Shown one piece after another: positions 8,089 to 16,201 of a DNA stretch of 52,827 bases. Origin of the DNA: Gemmatimonadales bacterium. Lineage in GTDB: Bacteria; Gemmatimonadota; Gemmatimonadetes; Palauibacterales; Palauibacteraceae. The stretch covers positions 1-52,827 of the forward strand of contig VXOJ01000004.1 in the NCBI GenBank assembly GCA_009840115.1, given 5' to 3'. The translations under genes were made by a program, and so were the position numbers. The notes under the pieces are model-generated. The model had not been told where the DNA came from, did no database searches, and was given only the letters and a program-made list of their open reading frames with translations. Within the stretch, counting starts at the first letter, position 1. Every line of letters begins with the position of its first letter.

Positions 8089-9369
8089 CTACTCGTAGCG
8101 CAGCGCGTCGATGGGATCCAGCCCCGCGGCCCGCGAGGCCGGGTAGAGCCCGAAACCGATCCCGGTCAGCACGGATGCCGCAAGGGCGGCCAGGATCGAC
8201 CACAGCGGCACGACCGCCGGCAGCGGCGTCAACTGGTTCACGGCCCATACGATCGCGCCGCCCATCAGCATCCCGGTCGCCCCGCCGAGCAGCGTGAGCG
8301 TGGCCGCCTCGACCAGGAACTGCCACATGATGTCCCGCCGTCGCCCGCCCATCGCCTTCCGCAGCCCGATCTCGCGAGTCCGCTCCGTCACGGAGATCAT
8401 CATGATGCCGATGACCCCCACGCCGCCGACCATGAGTCCGATGCTCGACAACCCGAGCATCGCCGCGAACAGGACGTTCGTCAGCTGGCCCCAGAGAGTC
8501 AGCAGTTGCTCCTGACTCAGCACCGCGAAGTCGTCCTCTTCGCCCGGCTCCAGTCGGCGAAGCTGCCGCATCCGCGCGTGGGTCGCGTCGAGCGCCAGCT
8601 GAAGGTCGGCTTCGGGGTCCGGCCGCACGATGATGCTGACGGCCCGGTCCCAGACGGGCAGCAGCTTGTCCGCGCTCGCGAACGGCACCCACACGTAGTG
8701 CGACCCCAGGCCAGCGAACAGGTTGGCCGGCACCCGGTACACCCCGATCACGCGGAACATCGCTCCGCGGCCGCCTTCGCCGATCCGGATCTCGCGGCCG
8801 AGCGGATCGAGCGACCCGAACAGGTCGGCCGCCACGGTGGAGTCGATCACGGCGACCGGCGCCCGCCGCTCGGCCTCGGGGTGCGTGAACCAGCGTCCCG
8901 AGATGATGTCGCCGCTGTAGATCTCCAGGTAGTCGGCACCCACGCCGTAGAACAGGATCTCGACCCGTGCCGACCCGACGCTTGCCTCGAAGGACCCCGG
9001 ACCGAAATCGCCGGTCAGTTCGACGAACGGCGACGCACTCTGGATGCCCGGCACGCGCCCGAGGTCCCTGGCCCACTGTGGATCGAGCGGTTTGTTCCTG
9101 AGGAGGTCCGGCTCCTCCTCGCCCAGAGGGCCGCCGCCGAAGCCCCCCGACGTGAAGTCCCAGTGCGCCACGTAGAACGTCTCGACGCCGTTCGGAGACA
9201 TCGCGTCTTCGAAGCTCTGGTTGACGCCGGTGATCGCGGCCGCCATCACCATGACGACGAGCACGCCGATGGTGACGCCGAGGATCGTGAGGCCGCTCCG
9301 AACCTTGTTGGCCTGGATCGAGTCGAAGGCGACCGCGATCCCTTCCGTGACCGTCGAAAGGAACCCCAT
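8089..9369 (-). CDS. MacB/FtsX-type ABC transporter permease (paralogue 1)
   Basis: The product has 426 aa. A transmembrane helix at about residues 25-50 (KVRSGLTILGVTIGVLVVMVMAA) is followed by a periplasmic MacB_PCD domain of about 220 residues. An FtsX domain with three further helices follows (NVLFAAMLGLSSIGLMVGGVGVIGIMMISV, ...LLGGATGMLMGGAIVWAV, ...AALAASVLTGIGFGLYP), ending in PIDALRYE. The cytoplasmic coupling loop TERTREIGLRKAMGG is conserved. Such permeases do not form a substrate channel but transmit ATPase motion to a periplasmic adaptor. It is a close tandem copy of the next gene upstream (9481-10755). 110 nt separate them. Confidence 0.9.
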   Translation of the reverse strand: MGFLSTVTEGIAVAFDSIQANKVRSGLTILGVTIGVLVVMVMAAAITGVNQSFEDAMSPNGVETFYVAHWDFTSGGFGGGPLGEEEPDLLRNKPLDPQWARDLGRVPGIQSASPFVELTGDFGPGSFEASVGSARVEILFYGVGADYLEIYSGDIISGRWFTHPEAERRAPVAVIDSTVAADLFGSLDPLGREIRIGEGGRGAMFRVIGVYRVPANLFAGLGSHYVWVPFASADKLLPVWDRAVSIIVRPDPEADLQLALDATHARMRQLRRLEPGEEDDFAVLSQEQLLTLWGQLTNVLFAAMLGLSSIGLMVGGVGVIGIMMISVTERTREIGLRKAMGGRRRDIMWQFLVEAATLTLLGGATGMLMGGAIVWAVNQLTPLPAVVPLWSILAALAASVLTGIGFGLYPASRAAGLDPIDALRYE

Positions 9370-9480
9370 GCCGCTAGCGCACTGCGCCAGGTGTACGAGC
9401 GGTCATACGCGCCTCCCCCTCGCCCGCGGCTTCCACCGCCTGCCGGAGTCAGGTCGCGCGTTCTCTGCCGCGGGAGAGAT

Positions 9481-10755
9481 CTACTCGTAACGCAACGCGT
9501 CGATCGGGTCCAGACCCGCGGCCCGGGAGGCGGGGTAGAGTCCGAAGCCGACGCCGGTCAGAATCGAGGCGGCCAGCGCGGCCACGATCGACCACAGCGG
9601 CACGACCGCGGTCAGCGGCGTGGCCTGGTTCACGATCCACACGAGCCCGCCTCCGAGCAGCATGCCGGTCGCCCCGCCCAGCAGGGTGAGCGTGGCCGCT
9701 TCCACGAGGAACTGCCACATGATGTCGCGGCGGCGCCCGCCCATCGCCTTGCGCAGCCCGATCTCGCGGGTCCGCTCCGTGACGGAGATCATCATGATGC
9801 CCACGACGCCGACCCCGCCGACCATGAGTCCGATGCTGGAGAGGCCGACCATCGCGGCGAACAGCACGTTCGTCAGCTGGCCCCACAGCTCCATCATCTG
9901 ATCCGGGGTCATGATGGCGAAGTCGTCTTCCTCGCCCACTTCCAGTCCCCGCAACTGCCGCATGCGGGCGCGGGTCGCGTCGAGCGCGGCCTGCAGCTCC
10001 GTTTCCGGTTCCGGCCGCACGATGAAGCTGATCTGCCGGTCCCACACCCGCAGCAGCTTGTCCGCCGTCGCGAAGGGCATCCACACGTAGTGCGAGACCA
10101 GGCCGGCGAAGAGGTTGGCCGGCACCCGGTAGATACCGACGACACGAACCCTCGCGTTCTCGCTCCCCCGGCTGATGCGGATGTCGCGCCCGATCGGATC
10201 CCGGGTCCCGAACAGCCCCACCGCCGTGGCCGAGTCGATCACGGTGACCGCGGCGCGCCGGTCGGCCTCCGACTGCGTGAACCAGCGGCCGGAGATGATA
10301 TCGCCGCCCGAGATCTCGATGTAGTCGGCGCCCACCCCGTAGAGTCCGATCTCAACCCGGTCACCCCCGGACGAGGCCTCGTAGCCCGACCCCGCCAGGT
10401 CCACGACGGGAGCCGCGCTCCGGATCCCTTCGATCCGCCCCAGTTCCTTCGCCCATTCCGGTTCCAGCGGAGGGTTCCGGAAGAAGGCGTCCTCGCCTTC
10501 CTCGAGCGGGCCGCTGAACTGCATGGAGGAAAAGTCGAAGTGCGCCACCCAGAAGGTGGTGACTCCCTCCGGGGCCATCAGCTCCGAGAAACTCCGGTTG
10601 ACCCCGGTGATCACCGCCGCCATGACCATGACGACGAGGACTCCGATCGTCACGCCGAGGATCGTGAGGCCGCTCCGCACCTTGTTCGCTCCGAGCGAGT
10701 CGAAGGCGACGGCGATCCCCTCGGTGATCGTCCCGATGAACCCCATGCCTCGCAT
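9481..10755 (-). CDS. MacB/FtsX-type ABC transporter permease (paralogue 2)
   Basis: The product has about 424 aa and the same architecture as the downstream paralogue. The two align without large gaps and are near-identical through the first helix, the TERTREIGLRKAMGGRRRDIMWQF loop region and the last two helices, while the periplasmic domains differ more. I place the start at ATG 10755 (MRGMGFIG..), six nt after GGGAGGA on the minus strand. The longer frame back to 10854 would overlap the upstream permease. It is third in the minus-strand operon after the adaptor, ATPase and permease 3. Confidence 0.9.
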   Translation of the reverse strand: MRGMGFIGTITEGIAVAFDSLGANKVRSGLTILGVTIGVLVVMVMAAVITGVNRSFSELMAPEGVTTFWVAHFDFSSMQFSGPLEEGEDAFFRNPPLEPEWAKELGRIEGIRSAAPVVDLAGSGYEASSGGDRVEIGLYGVGADYIEISGGDIISGRWFTQSEADRRAAVTVIDSATAVGLFGTRDPIGRDIRISRGSENARVRVVGIYRVPANLFAGLVSHYVWMPFATADKLLRVWDRQISFIVRPEPETELQAALDATRARMRQLRGLEVGEEDDFAIMTPDQMMELWGQLTNVLFAAMVGLSSIGLMVGGVGVVGIMMISVTERTREIGLRKAMGGRRRDIMWQFLVEAATLTLLGGATGMLLGGGLVWIVNQATPLTAVVPLWSIVAALAASILTGVGFGLYPASRAAGLDPIDALRYE

Positions 10756-10783
10756 GCGCCGTCCTCCCGGGCTCACCTCAACC

Positions 10784-12028
10784 TCACTCGAACCTGAGAG
10801 CTTCGATCGGGTCGAGCCGGGCCGCCCGATAGGCGGGATAGAGGCCGGAAACAATCCCTACCCCGAGCCCGAGAATGAGGGAGATGATCATCGCCGGCAC
10901 CGATACCGCGGCCGGCAGCGGCGTGAGCTGTTCGACGAGCAGCGCCATCCCGAATCCGGAGCCGATACCCAACGCCGCACCCAGGATCGAGAGCGTCGAC
11001 GCCTCGGTCAGGAACTGGAACAGGACGTCCCGCCGCTTCGCGCCGAGGGACTTGCGGAGCCCGATCTCCCGCGTCCGGTCCGTGACCGAGAGCAGCATGA
11101 TGTTCATGATCACGATGCCGCCCACCACCAGCGAGATCCCGACCAGGCCGGGCAGCGCCGTCATCAGCACCCGGTTGATCGTCTCCCACGCTTCGAGCAG
11201 CCCACCCGAGGTGTCGATGCCGAAATTGTTCGGCTCGGAGGGCCGGAGGCGCCGGTTCGATCGCAGCGCGCCCTCCACTTCCGCCATCGCGGGATCGAGT
11301 TCGTCGATCGATCCCATCTTGACGGTGATCCCGTCGACCTCCAGCCGCCGGCTGGCCACGGTGCGCTGAAACGTCTCGAAGGGAACGAGTATGGCCGCAT
11401 CGCGCAGATTCCCCGCGAGGCCCCCCTGCGCCTCCAGCACGCCGACGACCCTGAAACCGTGCCCGCCCGCGCGGATGCGCTTGTCGAGGGGCGAGGTCGT
11501 GGGGAAGAGCCGTTCGGCGATCTGGGAGCCGATGACGGCGACGGGGAGCGCCTGCTGATCGTCGATCGGCGTCAGCCCCCGCCCATCCACCACCTTCCAT
11601 CCCTGGACCGCCTCGTACTCCGGCGAACCCCCGACCATGAGGACATTGCGCCGTTCGTACTGCCCGTAGCGAGCCGAGCCCGCGAAATCTCGCGCGTAGT
11701 AGGCCAGGTATTGGGCGTCGGGCGCCGCGGCCTGCACCACCGCCACGTCCTCCATGGTGAGTTGCGGATTGCGGCGCTGCCGGCGTCGCTCGGCCTCATC
11801 GACACGGCCGGTCTGGATCTGCGGCCGCCGCACGACGGTGAACGTGTTCACGCCGAAGAGGGAACCCGCGAAGTCGTCGCGCACATAGCTGTTCATGCCC
11901 TCGACGATCGTGATGACCGCCATGAGGAACGTGATGCCGATGCTGATGCCGAGGAGCGCGAAGAACGACTTCAGCTTCTGCGACCGGACCTGTTGCAGCG
12001 ACAGGCGAATGCCCTCCCAGAATCTCAT
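10784..12028 (-). CDS. MacB/FtsX-type ABC transporter permease (divergent paralogue 3)
   Basis: The product has 414 aa. The N-terminal helix (LKSFFALLGISIGITFLMAVITIVEG), periplasmic MacB_PCD domain and three C-terminal FtsX helices are present, with the coupling loop TDRTREIGLRKSLGAKRRD and the end DPIEALRFE. It is clearly related to, but much more diverged from, the two downstream permeases, for example in the periplasmic part (RRPQIQTGRVDEAERRRQRR...). It lies 21 nt downstream of the ATPase gene, so it is the most likely obligate partner of that ATPase, with the other two as alternative or heteromeric partners. Confidence 0.9.
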   Translation of the reverse strand: MRFWEGIRLSLQQVRSQKLKSFFALLGISIGITFLMAVITIVEGMNSYVRDDFAGSLFGVNTFTVVRRPQIQTGRVDEAERRRQRRNPQLTMEDVAVVQAAAPDAQYLAYYARDFAGSARYGQYERRNVLMVGGSPEYEAVQGWKVVDGRGLTPIDDQQALPVAVIGSQIAERLFPTTSPLDKRIRAGGHGFRVVGVLEAQGGLAGNLRDAAILVPFETFQRTVASRRLEVDGITVKMGSIDELDPAMAEVEGALRSNRRLRPSEPNNFGIDTSGGLLEAWETINRVLMTALPGLVGISLVVGGIVIMNIMLLSVTDRTREIGLRKSLGAKRRDVLFQFLTEASTLSILGAALGIGSGFGMALLVEQLTPLPAAVSVPAMIISLILGLGVGIVSGLYPAYRAARLDPIEALRFE

Positions 12029-12049
12029 CGTCGGGAAGTCGCGCGGCCG

Positions 12050-13087
12050 CTAGCGGCCACCATCCGCGGGCGGCGTGGTCGGGGGCGCCCACGGGTTCGA
12101 GATCGGGCGCGGGGTTCCCGGGGCCGGAGGCGTCGCCTCGGGCGGCGCCGGGTCCACCGGGGTTGCCGTGGGGGGCGGCACCGACGGAGCGATCTCCGGG
12201 GGCGGTGACGTAGCGACCTCGCGGGGCGGTGTCGGCTCGGGCGCGGCCTCCGGCGCCGGAGCGGTCTCCGGCTCGGGAGCGGGTCCCGGCTCCGGAGCGC
12301 GTGCGGGCTCGGCCTCCGGGCTCGCTGGCCGCGACGCCGCGACCGAAGCTGCCGTGGGCTGCTTGAGGCCGCGCGCCAGGTAGTAGTCCACGGACATCTG
12401 CGCCTCGACCTTGCCGTCGACGAGCGTGATCACGCGCTGGGAGCGAGCCGCGATGTCGTACTCGTGCGTAACCATGATGATGGTCTGGCCGTTCTCGTGG
12501 AGCGTGTCGAAGACATCCATGATCTCCTCGGACGTCGAGGAGTCGAGGTTGCCCGTCGGCTCGTCCGCGAGGAGGATCGAGGGGTCGTTGACGAGCGCCC
12601 TCGCGATGGCCACGCGCTGGCGCTGACCGCCGGAGAGTTCGTTCGGTTTGTGGTCCATCCGGTCGGCCAGCTGAACGATCTCGAGCGCCTGCGCCGCCCT
12701 CTTCTGCCGGTCCCGGCTCGACACTCCCGCGTAGATCAACGGCAGCTCCACGTTGTGCAGCGCCGTCGCCCTCGGCAGGAGGTTGAACGTCTGGAACACG
12801 AAACCGATCTCCCGGTTTCGAATCCGGGCCAGGTTGTCGTCGCTCAGATCCTGGACCGCCTGCCCGTTGAGGACGTACTCCCCGCTCGTCGGGGAGTCGA
12901 GGCAGCCGATCATGTTCATGAGCGTCGATTTGCCCGAGCCCGAAGGCCCCATGATCGACACGTACTGGTTCCGGAGGATCTCGATGTCCACGCCGGCCAG
13001 CGCGTGCACCGTCTCCGTGCCCATCACGTACTCCTTCCGGAGATCGCGCGTGACGATGATCGACTCCATCTGTCCGTTCCCGCTCAT
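12050..13087 (-). CDS. MacB/LolD-type ABC transporter ATP-binding protein with long Pro/Ala/Glu tail
   Basis: The product has 345 aa. The ATPase core fills residues 8-240: Walker [10 protein letters not shown] (47-55), Q-loop Gln99, signature LSGGQRQR (151-158), Walker B LLADEP (172-177) and switch His208. The MacB/LolD lineage is shown by [14 protein letters not shown] and [10 protein letters not shown]. From about residue 243 a ~100-residue tail of Pro, Ala, Glu and Ser follows ([16 protein letters not shown]...), which is absent from ordinary family members of ~225-240 aa. The start overlaps the adaptor stop (ATGA, 13084-13087). Confidence 0.93.
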   Translation of the reverse strand: MSGNGQMESIIVTRDLRKEYVMGTETVHALAGVDIEILRNQYVSIMGPSGSGKSTLMNMIGCLDSPTSGEYVLNGQAVQDLSDDNLARIRNREIGFVFQTFNLLPRATALHNVELPLIYAGVSSRDRQKRAAQALEIVQLADRMDHKPNELSGGQRQRVAIARALVNDPSILLADEPTGNLDSSTSEEIMDVFDTLHENGQTIIMVTHEYDIAARSQRVITLVDGKVEAQMSVDYYLARGLKQPTAASVAASRPASPEAEPARAPEPGPAPEPETAPAPEAAPEPTPPREVATSPPPEIAPSVPPPTATPVDPAPPEATPPAPGTPRPISNPWAPPTTPPADGGR

Positions 13088-14397
13088 CGTCCGTTCTCCC
13101 CGTTGACCGCGGCGTCGCTCCCTCCGCTACCGTCTTCGCGGTTGGCGGCCGCCCCGGTTGCCGGCCCGTCGATCCGGATCCGGCTTCCGTCGCCGAGTTC
13201 GCGGATCGCCTGGAACGAGCCGGAGACGACGGTCGTGCCGACGTCGATGCCGGACACGACCTCGAAGTAGTTCTCGCCGGCGATCCCGATCTGCACCGGC
13301 CGGAAGCGGACGATGTCGCCTTCCACGACGAAGACGCCCTCGATGTCGCGCGCCGCGTCGGATTCCCGGGCGCTCGGCAGGTTCTCGTTCGGGATCTCCT
13401 CGTATTCATCCGCATCCATCAGCGTGAGCGCCGTGATGGGGATGCTGGGCACGCCGTCGCGGGTGGCCGTGATCACGTCGGCCGTGGCCGACAGGTCCGG
13501 GCGGATCCCTTCGGGCGGCGCGCGCAGTTCGATCTTGACCTCGAAGTCGATCGCCTGGGCCGAACCGCCGGACGTGGCGGGATTCAGGGGGACGATCGAA
13601 CTGTTGCCGATCTCGGTCACGGTCCCCACGAAGCGCCGGTTCGGGAAGGCGTCGATCTCGACGTAGGCGGAGTCGCCGATCGAGATGTCGGGCACGTCCG
13701 TCTCGTCCACCTCGATCACGGCCTCCATGACCGAGAGGTCCGCGACGGTCAGCAGGACCGTCCCCGGGTTGTTCATCGTCCCGACGATCGCGGTCTCGCC
13801 GCGCTCGACGTTCAGCCGCGTGATCCGGCCCGACATCGGCGCCCGGATCGTGGTCTTCCCGAGCCGGTCGCGCTCCTGCGCGAGATTCGCCTCGGCCTGT
13901 TCGACCTGGTACTCCGCGGCTTCGAGCAGGCGCGACTGGACGTCGGCGTTCGTCACCGCCTGTTCGACCTCGGCATCGGTCACGAAGTCCGTCCCGCGCG
14001 CCTGGAGCGCCGTCATGCGATCCGCGTCCCGCTGAGCCTGCTGGTAGGCCGCATCCTGCTGAGCCTGGCTGGCGCGCGCCTGCGCCAGCGCGGCCTCGGC
14101 CCGCTGCACGGCGGCCCGGAACAGCGCCGGATCGATCTGGAGCAGGAGGGCCCCCTCCTCCACGTCCTGGCCCTCCTCCACCGGGAGTTCGATGATCCTT
14201 CCGGCGACATCCGTCGTAATCTGAACCTGCGTCTTGGGCTCTATGTGGCCCGTCGCGGAGACGTCGTCGACGAGATCCCGCAACCCCACGGCCTCCACGC
14301 GCACTTCGACGGCGCCACGCCCCTGCCGCTGCGTGGCGAGGAATCCCATGGTCGCGAGAAGTCCAACCACGACGACCGCGATGATCGCTTTCTTCAT
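13084..14397 (-). CDS. Periplasmic adaptor subunit (RND/MacA-type membrane fusion protein)
   Basis: The product has about 437 aa. An N-terminal signal-anchor ([20 protein letters not shown]) is followed by the lipoyl half-motif ([20 protein letters not shown]) and a long coiled-coil hairpin (residues ~100-185, [23 protein letters not shown]...). The second lipoyl half follows ([20 protein letters not shown]), then beta-barrel and membrane-proximal domains ([15 protein letters not shown]...). It bridges an ABC permease of the MacB type to an outer-membrane factor. Start: ATG 14397 or TTG 14406; ATG is preferred. First gene of the adaptor-ATPase-permease-permease-permease run. Confidence 0.92.
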   Translation of the reverse strand: MKKAIIAVVVVGLLATMGFLATQRQGRGAVEVRVEAVGLRDLVDDVSATGHIEPKTQVQITTDVAGRIIELPVEEGQDVEEGALLLQIDPALFRAAVQRAEAALAQARASQAQQDAAYQQAQRDADRMTALQARGTDFVTDAEVEQAVTNADVQSRLLEAAEYQVEQAEANLAQERDRLGKTTIRAPMSGRITRLNVERGETAIVGTMNNPGTVLLTVADLSVMEAVIEVDETDVPDISIGDSAYVEIDAFPNRRFVGTVTEIGNSSIVPLNPATSGGSAQAIDFEVKIELRAPPEGIRPDLSATADVITATRDGVPSIPITALTLMDADEYEEIPNENLPSARESDAARDIEGVFVVEGDIVRFRPVQIGIAGENYFEVVSGIDVGTTVVSGSFQAIRELGDGSRIRIDGPATGAAANREDGSGGSDAAVNGENGR

Positions 14398-14463
14398 CCT
14401 GTACAAGGACCTTTATTTCGAGACTCGGCGGGCAGTCCGGGCAACTGCGGGGCCCGCGCCCGG

Positions 14464-14496
14464 GGGTACGTCATGGGTACGTCACGGGTACGTCGA
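14464..14496. repeat. Three tandem 11-bp repeats upstream of the ABC operon
   Basis: GGGTACGTCAT, GGGTACGTCAC and GGGTACGTCGA follow each other without spacer at 14464-14474, 14475-14485 and 14486-14496. The core GGGTACGTC is identical in all three. They sit in the 122-nt gap between the Yip1 gene and the adaptor start (14397, minus strand), about 70 nt upstream of that start. This could be an operator (an 11-bp period places the cores on one DNA face) or just a short slippage repeat. Confidence 0.6.
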
Positions 14497-14519
14497 TGCG
14501 GCGTGCGCGGTTTCACGTG

Positions 14520-15269
14520 CTAGCCGCCGGCCAAACCGGCGAGGAGCCCCGCGAACCCCGCGAGCGCCGCCACGAGGATCAGGTAGAGCACGAGCAGATA
14601 CGTCGTGCCCGCCGCCACGGACCGGCCCGGATAGAAGCGGCTCACCGCCACCCCGAGCACCCCGCACGTCCAAACAGAGAAGATGTTGATTCCGTTTAGG
14701 AACCTGCCGATGAACCCCTCCATCTCGGGCAGGAAGAGACCGGGCGTGAGGGTCAGGGTCTCGGCGCCGGTCGCCATCAGGCCGATGGAGATGATCCCTC
14801 CTGCCGTGTAGATGTACATGGCGTGCGCGGCGGCGCTTAACAGCTGCTTGAAGCTGGCCTCGCCCCCCATGATGACGTTGAACGCGATGAGGAGGAGTCC
14901 CGCGATGAGCGAGAGTATGAGGGGTGTCGCGATGACCGCCCCCGCGATGATTCCGACCGGTCCGGGCGCAACGGCCGCATCGACCTGCTGCTCCAGCACC
15001 GCGGGGTCGGTTCCCGCCGGTATGAAGTCCGCGATCCGGTCCTCGGCCGCCCGCCGCAGTATCTCCTCGGGGACGATGACCGGCGTAAGGAACTGCAGCG
15101 CGATGCTGAGGCCGATCAGTGTCAGGACGGCGCCCATCCAGGCGGGCCGCTGGCGGAGCGCGTCGAACAGCTTCGCCGGCGAGACGAAGACCTGCACGAT
15201 GCGCACGGGCAGGGAGGGGAGCCCGTGCTCCTCCACGGATGCCTCGGACGATTCCGGAAGGTGTTCCAT
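14520..15269 (-). CDS. Yip1-domain integral membrane protein
   Basis: The product has about 249 aa. A soluble N-terminus (EHLPESSEASVEEHG) is followed by the characteristic VRIVQVFVSPAKLFDALRQRPAWMGA entry helix of bacterial Yip1-domain proteins and five or six hydrophobic segments, ending in a Gly/Ala/Leu helix. The function of bacterial members is unknown. The start is ATG 15269, directly after GGAGGAG on the minus strand; the longer frame has an implausible Arg/Pro-rich extension. It lies between a secreted protein gene (41 nt upstream) and the ABC operon, probably in one transcription unit with at least the former. Confidence 0.8.
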   Translation of the reverse strand: MEHLPESSEASVEEHGLPSLPVRIVQVFVSPAKLFDALRQRPAWMGAVLTLIGLSIALQFLTPVIVPEEILRRAAEDRIADFIPAGTDPAVLEQQVDAAVAPGPVGIIAGAVIATPLILSLIAGLLLIAFNVIMGGEASFKQLLSAAAHAMYIYTAGGIISIGLMATGAETLTLTPGLFLPEMEGFIGRFLNGINIFSVWTCGVLGVAVSRFYPGRSVAAGTTYLLVLYLILVAALAGFAGLLAGLAGG

Positions 15270-15310
15270 CTTGTTCTCCTCCAGTCTGTTCTGACCCCTC
15301 GGCGTCTGTC

Positions 15311-16087
15311 TCAGCCCCCGGCGGGGGCGCGCAGGGCCTCGCGGCCCTCGGCGTCCAGGACGCGGAGGAGCCGGTCTTCCGCGTCGAGCCATACCCGGTG
15401 CAGGGCGCCTTCCATGTCCACGTCGTAGCGGGTCGCGTCCACCGACTCCTCGCCGAGCGACACGCCCTCCTCCGTCCGCGCGGCGAGGCGCACGGTCACG
15501 GTCCGGCCGTCGAGGGGCAGAATCGCCGTCAACCGCCCGTCCGGCGCGTCTCTGAGCGCACGCACGAGCACGAGATAGTGATGCGCGACCCCCGGCTCCA
15601 GGATCGCGCCCGCATCCTGGACCGGGTACTGCTTCCAGCGCTCGCCCTCAGGCGTCGCGAAGTGGAAGCGGACCCGGTCGGGGAAGCGCTCCCCGCTCAC
15701 GAGAGCCGATACCCCCTCGCGAATCTCGTATTTCATCGGGAGCAGATCGGGGTCCATCTGGAGCCGCACCAGCCAGGCGGCCCGCTGCACCATCTCGACG
15801 CTCGCGAAGGCGTTCACCGTGGATCCGGTCCGCCAGACGCGGAAGCGCTCCGTCCCCACCCGGCGCCCCGCTTCGCGCAGGTACAGGTGGCCCGCGTCGA
15901 GTTCCTGCGCGCTCAGCGGGAGGGGGGCCGGCAGGCCCGCGAGCAGCGGACTCAGCAGGAGCACTCCCAGCAGCCCCACCGCTCTCGGCGCCGACGCAGG
16001 GTCGTGCCGCGGACTACCGGCGGCGCCGCACGACGATCTCACGCTCTTCGCCACACTTCCCACGTTCCTGCGCTCGTTCCTTCCCAC
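15311..16087 (-). CDS. Secreted beta-rich protein, DUF3108-like (tentative)
   Basis: Up to 258 aa. A hydrophobic signal-like segment (AVGLLGVLLLSPLLAGLPAPLPLSAQ) ends at a plausible signal-peptidase site before QELDAG. The mature part alternates strands (YLREAGRRVGTERFRVWR, ...MKYEIREG, ...VRFHFATPEG, ...RYDVDMEGALHRVWLDAEDRLLRV), resembling periplasmic DUF3108-type proteins, but the match is weak and by eye. The start is uncertain: the ATG at 16087 lies inside a 20-bp direct repeat, leaving ~35 unusual residues before the signal core. A GTG nearer the hydrophobic core is more likely. It is divergent from comM. Confidence 0.65.
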   Translation of the reverse strand: MGRNERRNVGSVAKSVRSSCGAAGSPRHDPASAPRAVGLLGVLLLSPLLAGLPAPLPLSAQELDAGHLYLREAGRRVGTERFRVWRTGSTVNAFASVEMVQRAAWLVRLQMDPDLLPMKYEIREGVSALVSGERFPDRVRFHFATPEGERWKQYPVQDAGAILEPGVAHHYLVLVRALRDAPDGRLTAILPLDGRTVTVRLAARTEEGVSLGEESVDATRYDVDMEGALHRVWLDAEDRLLRVLDAEGREALRAPAGG

Positions 16088-16099
16088 GTTCCTGCGCTC
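16056..16099. repeat. 20-bp direct repeat, 24-bp period, in the comM/secreted-protein divergent region
   Basis: CTTCCCACGTTCCTGCGCTC occurs at 16056-16075 and again at 16080-16099, with 4 nt between. A degenerate third unit (ATCCCGCGCTC) follows. The first copy and part of the second lie inside the annotated 5' end of the minus-strand secreted-protein frame, which supports a later true start for that gene and a regulatory or slippage origin for the repeat. Confidence 0.75.
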
Positions 16100-16201
16100 A
16101 ATCCCGCGCTCGTCCCGGCCTGTTTGAGAACCGGTTGAGACCGGCGCCGATCATTCCCTCACGGTGAAGTTACAAGGCTGCGCGGAGGGGAGCGAAGAAG
16201 G

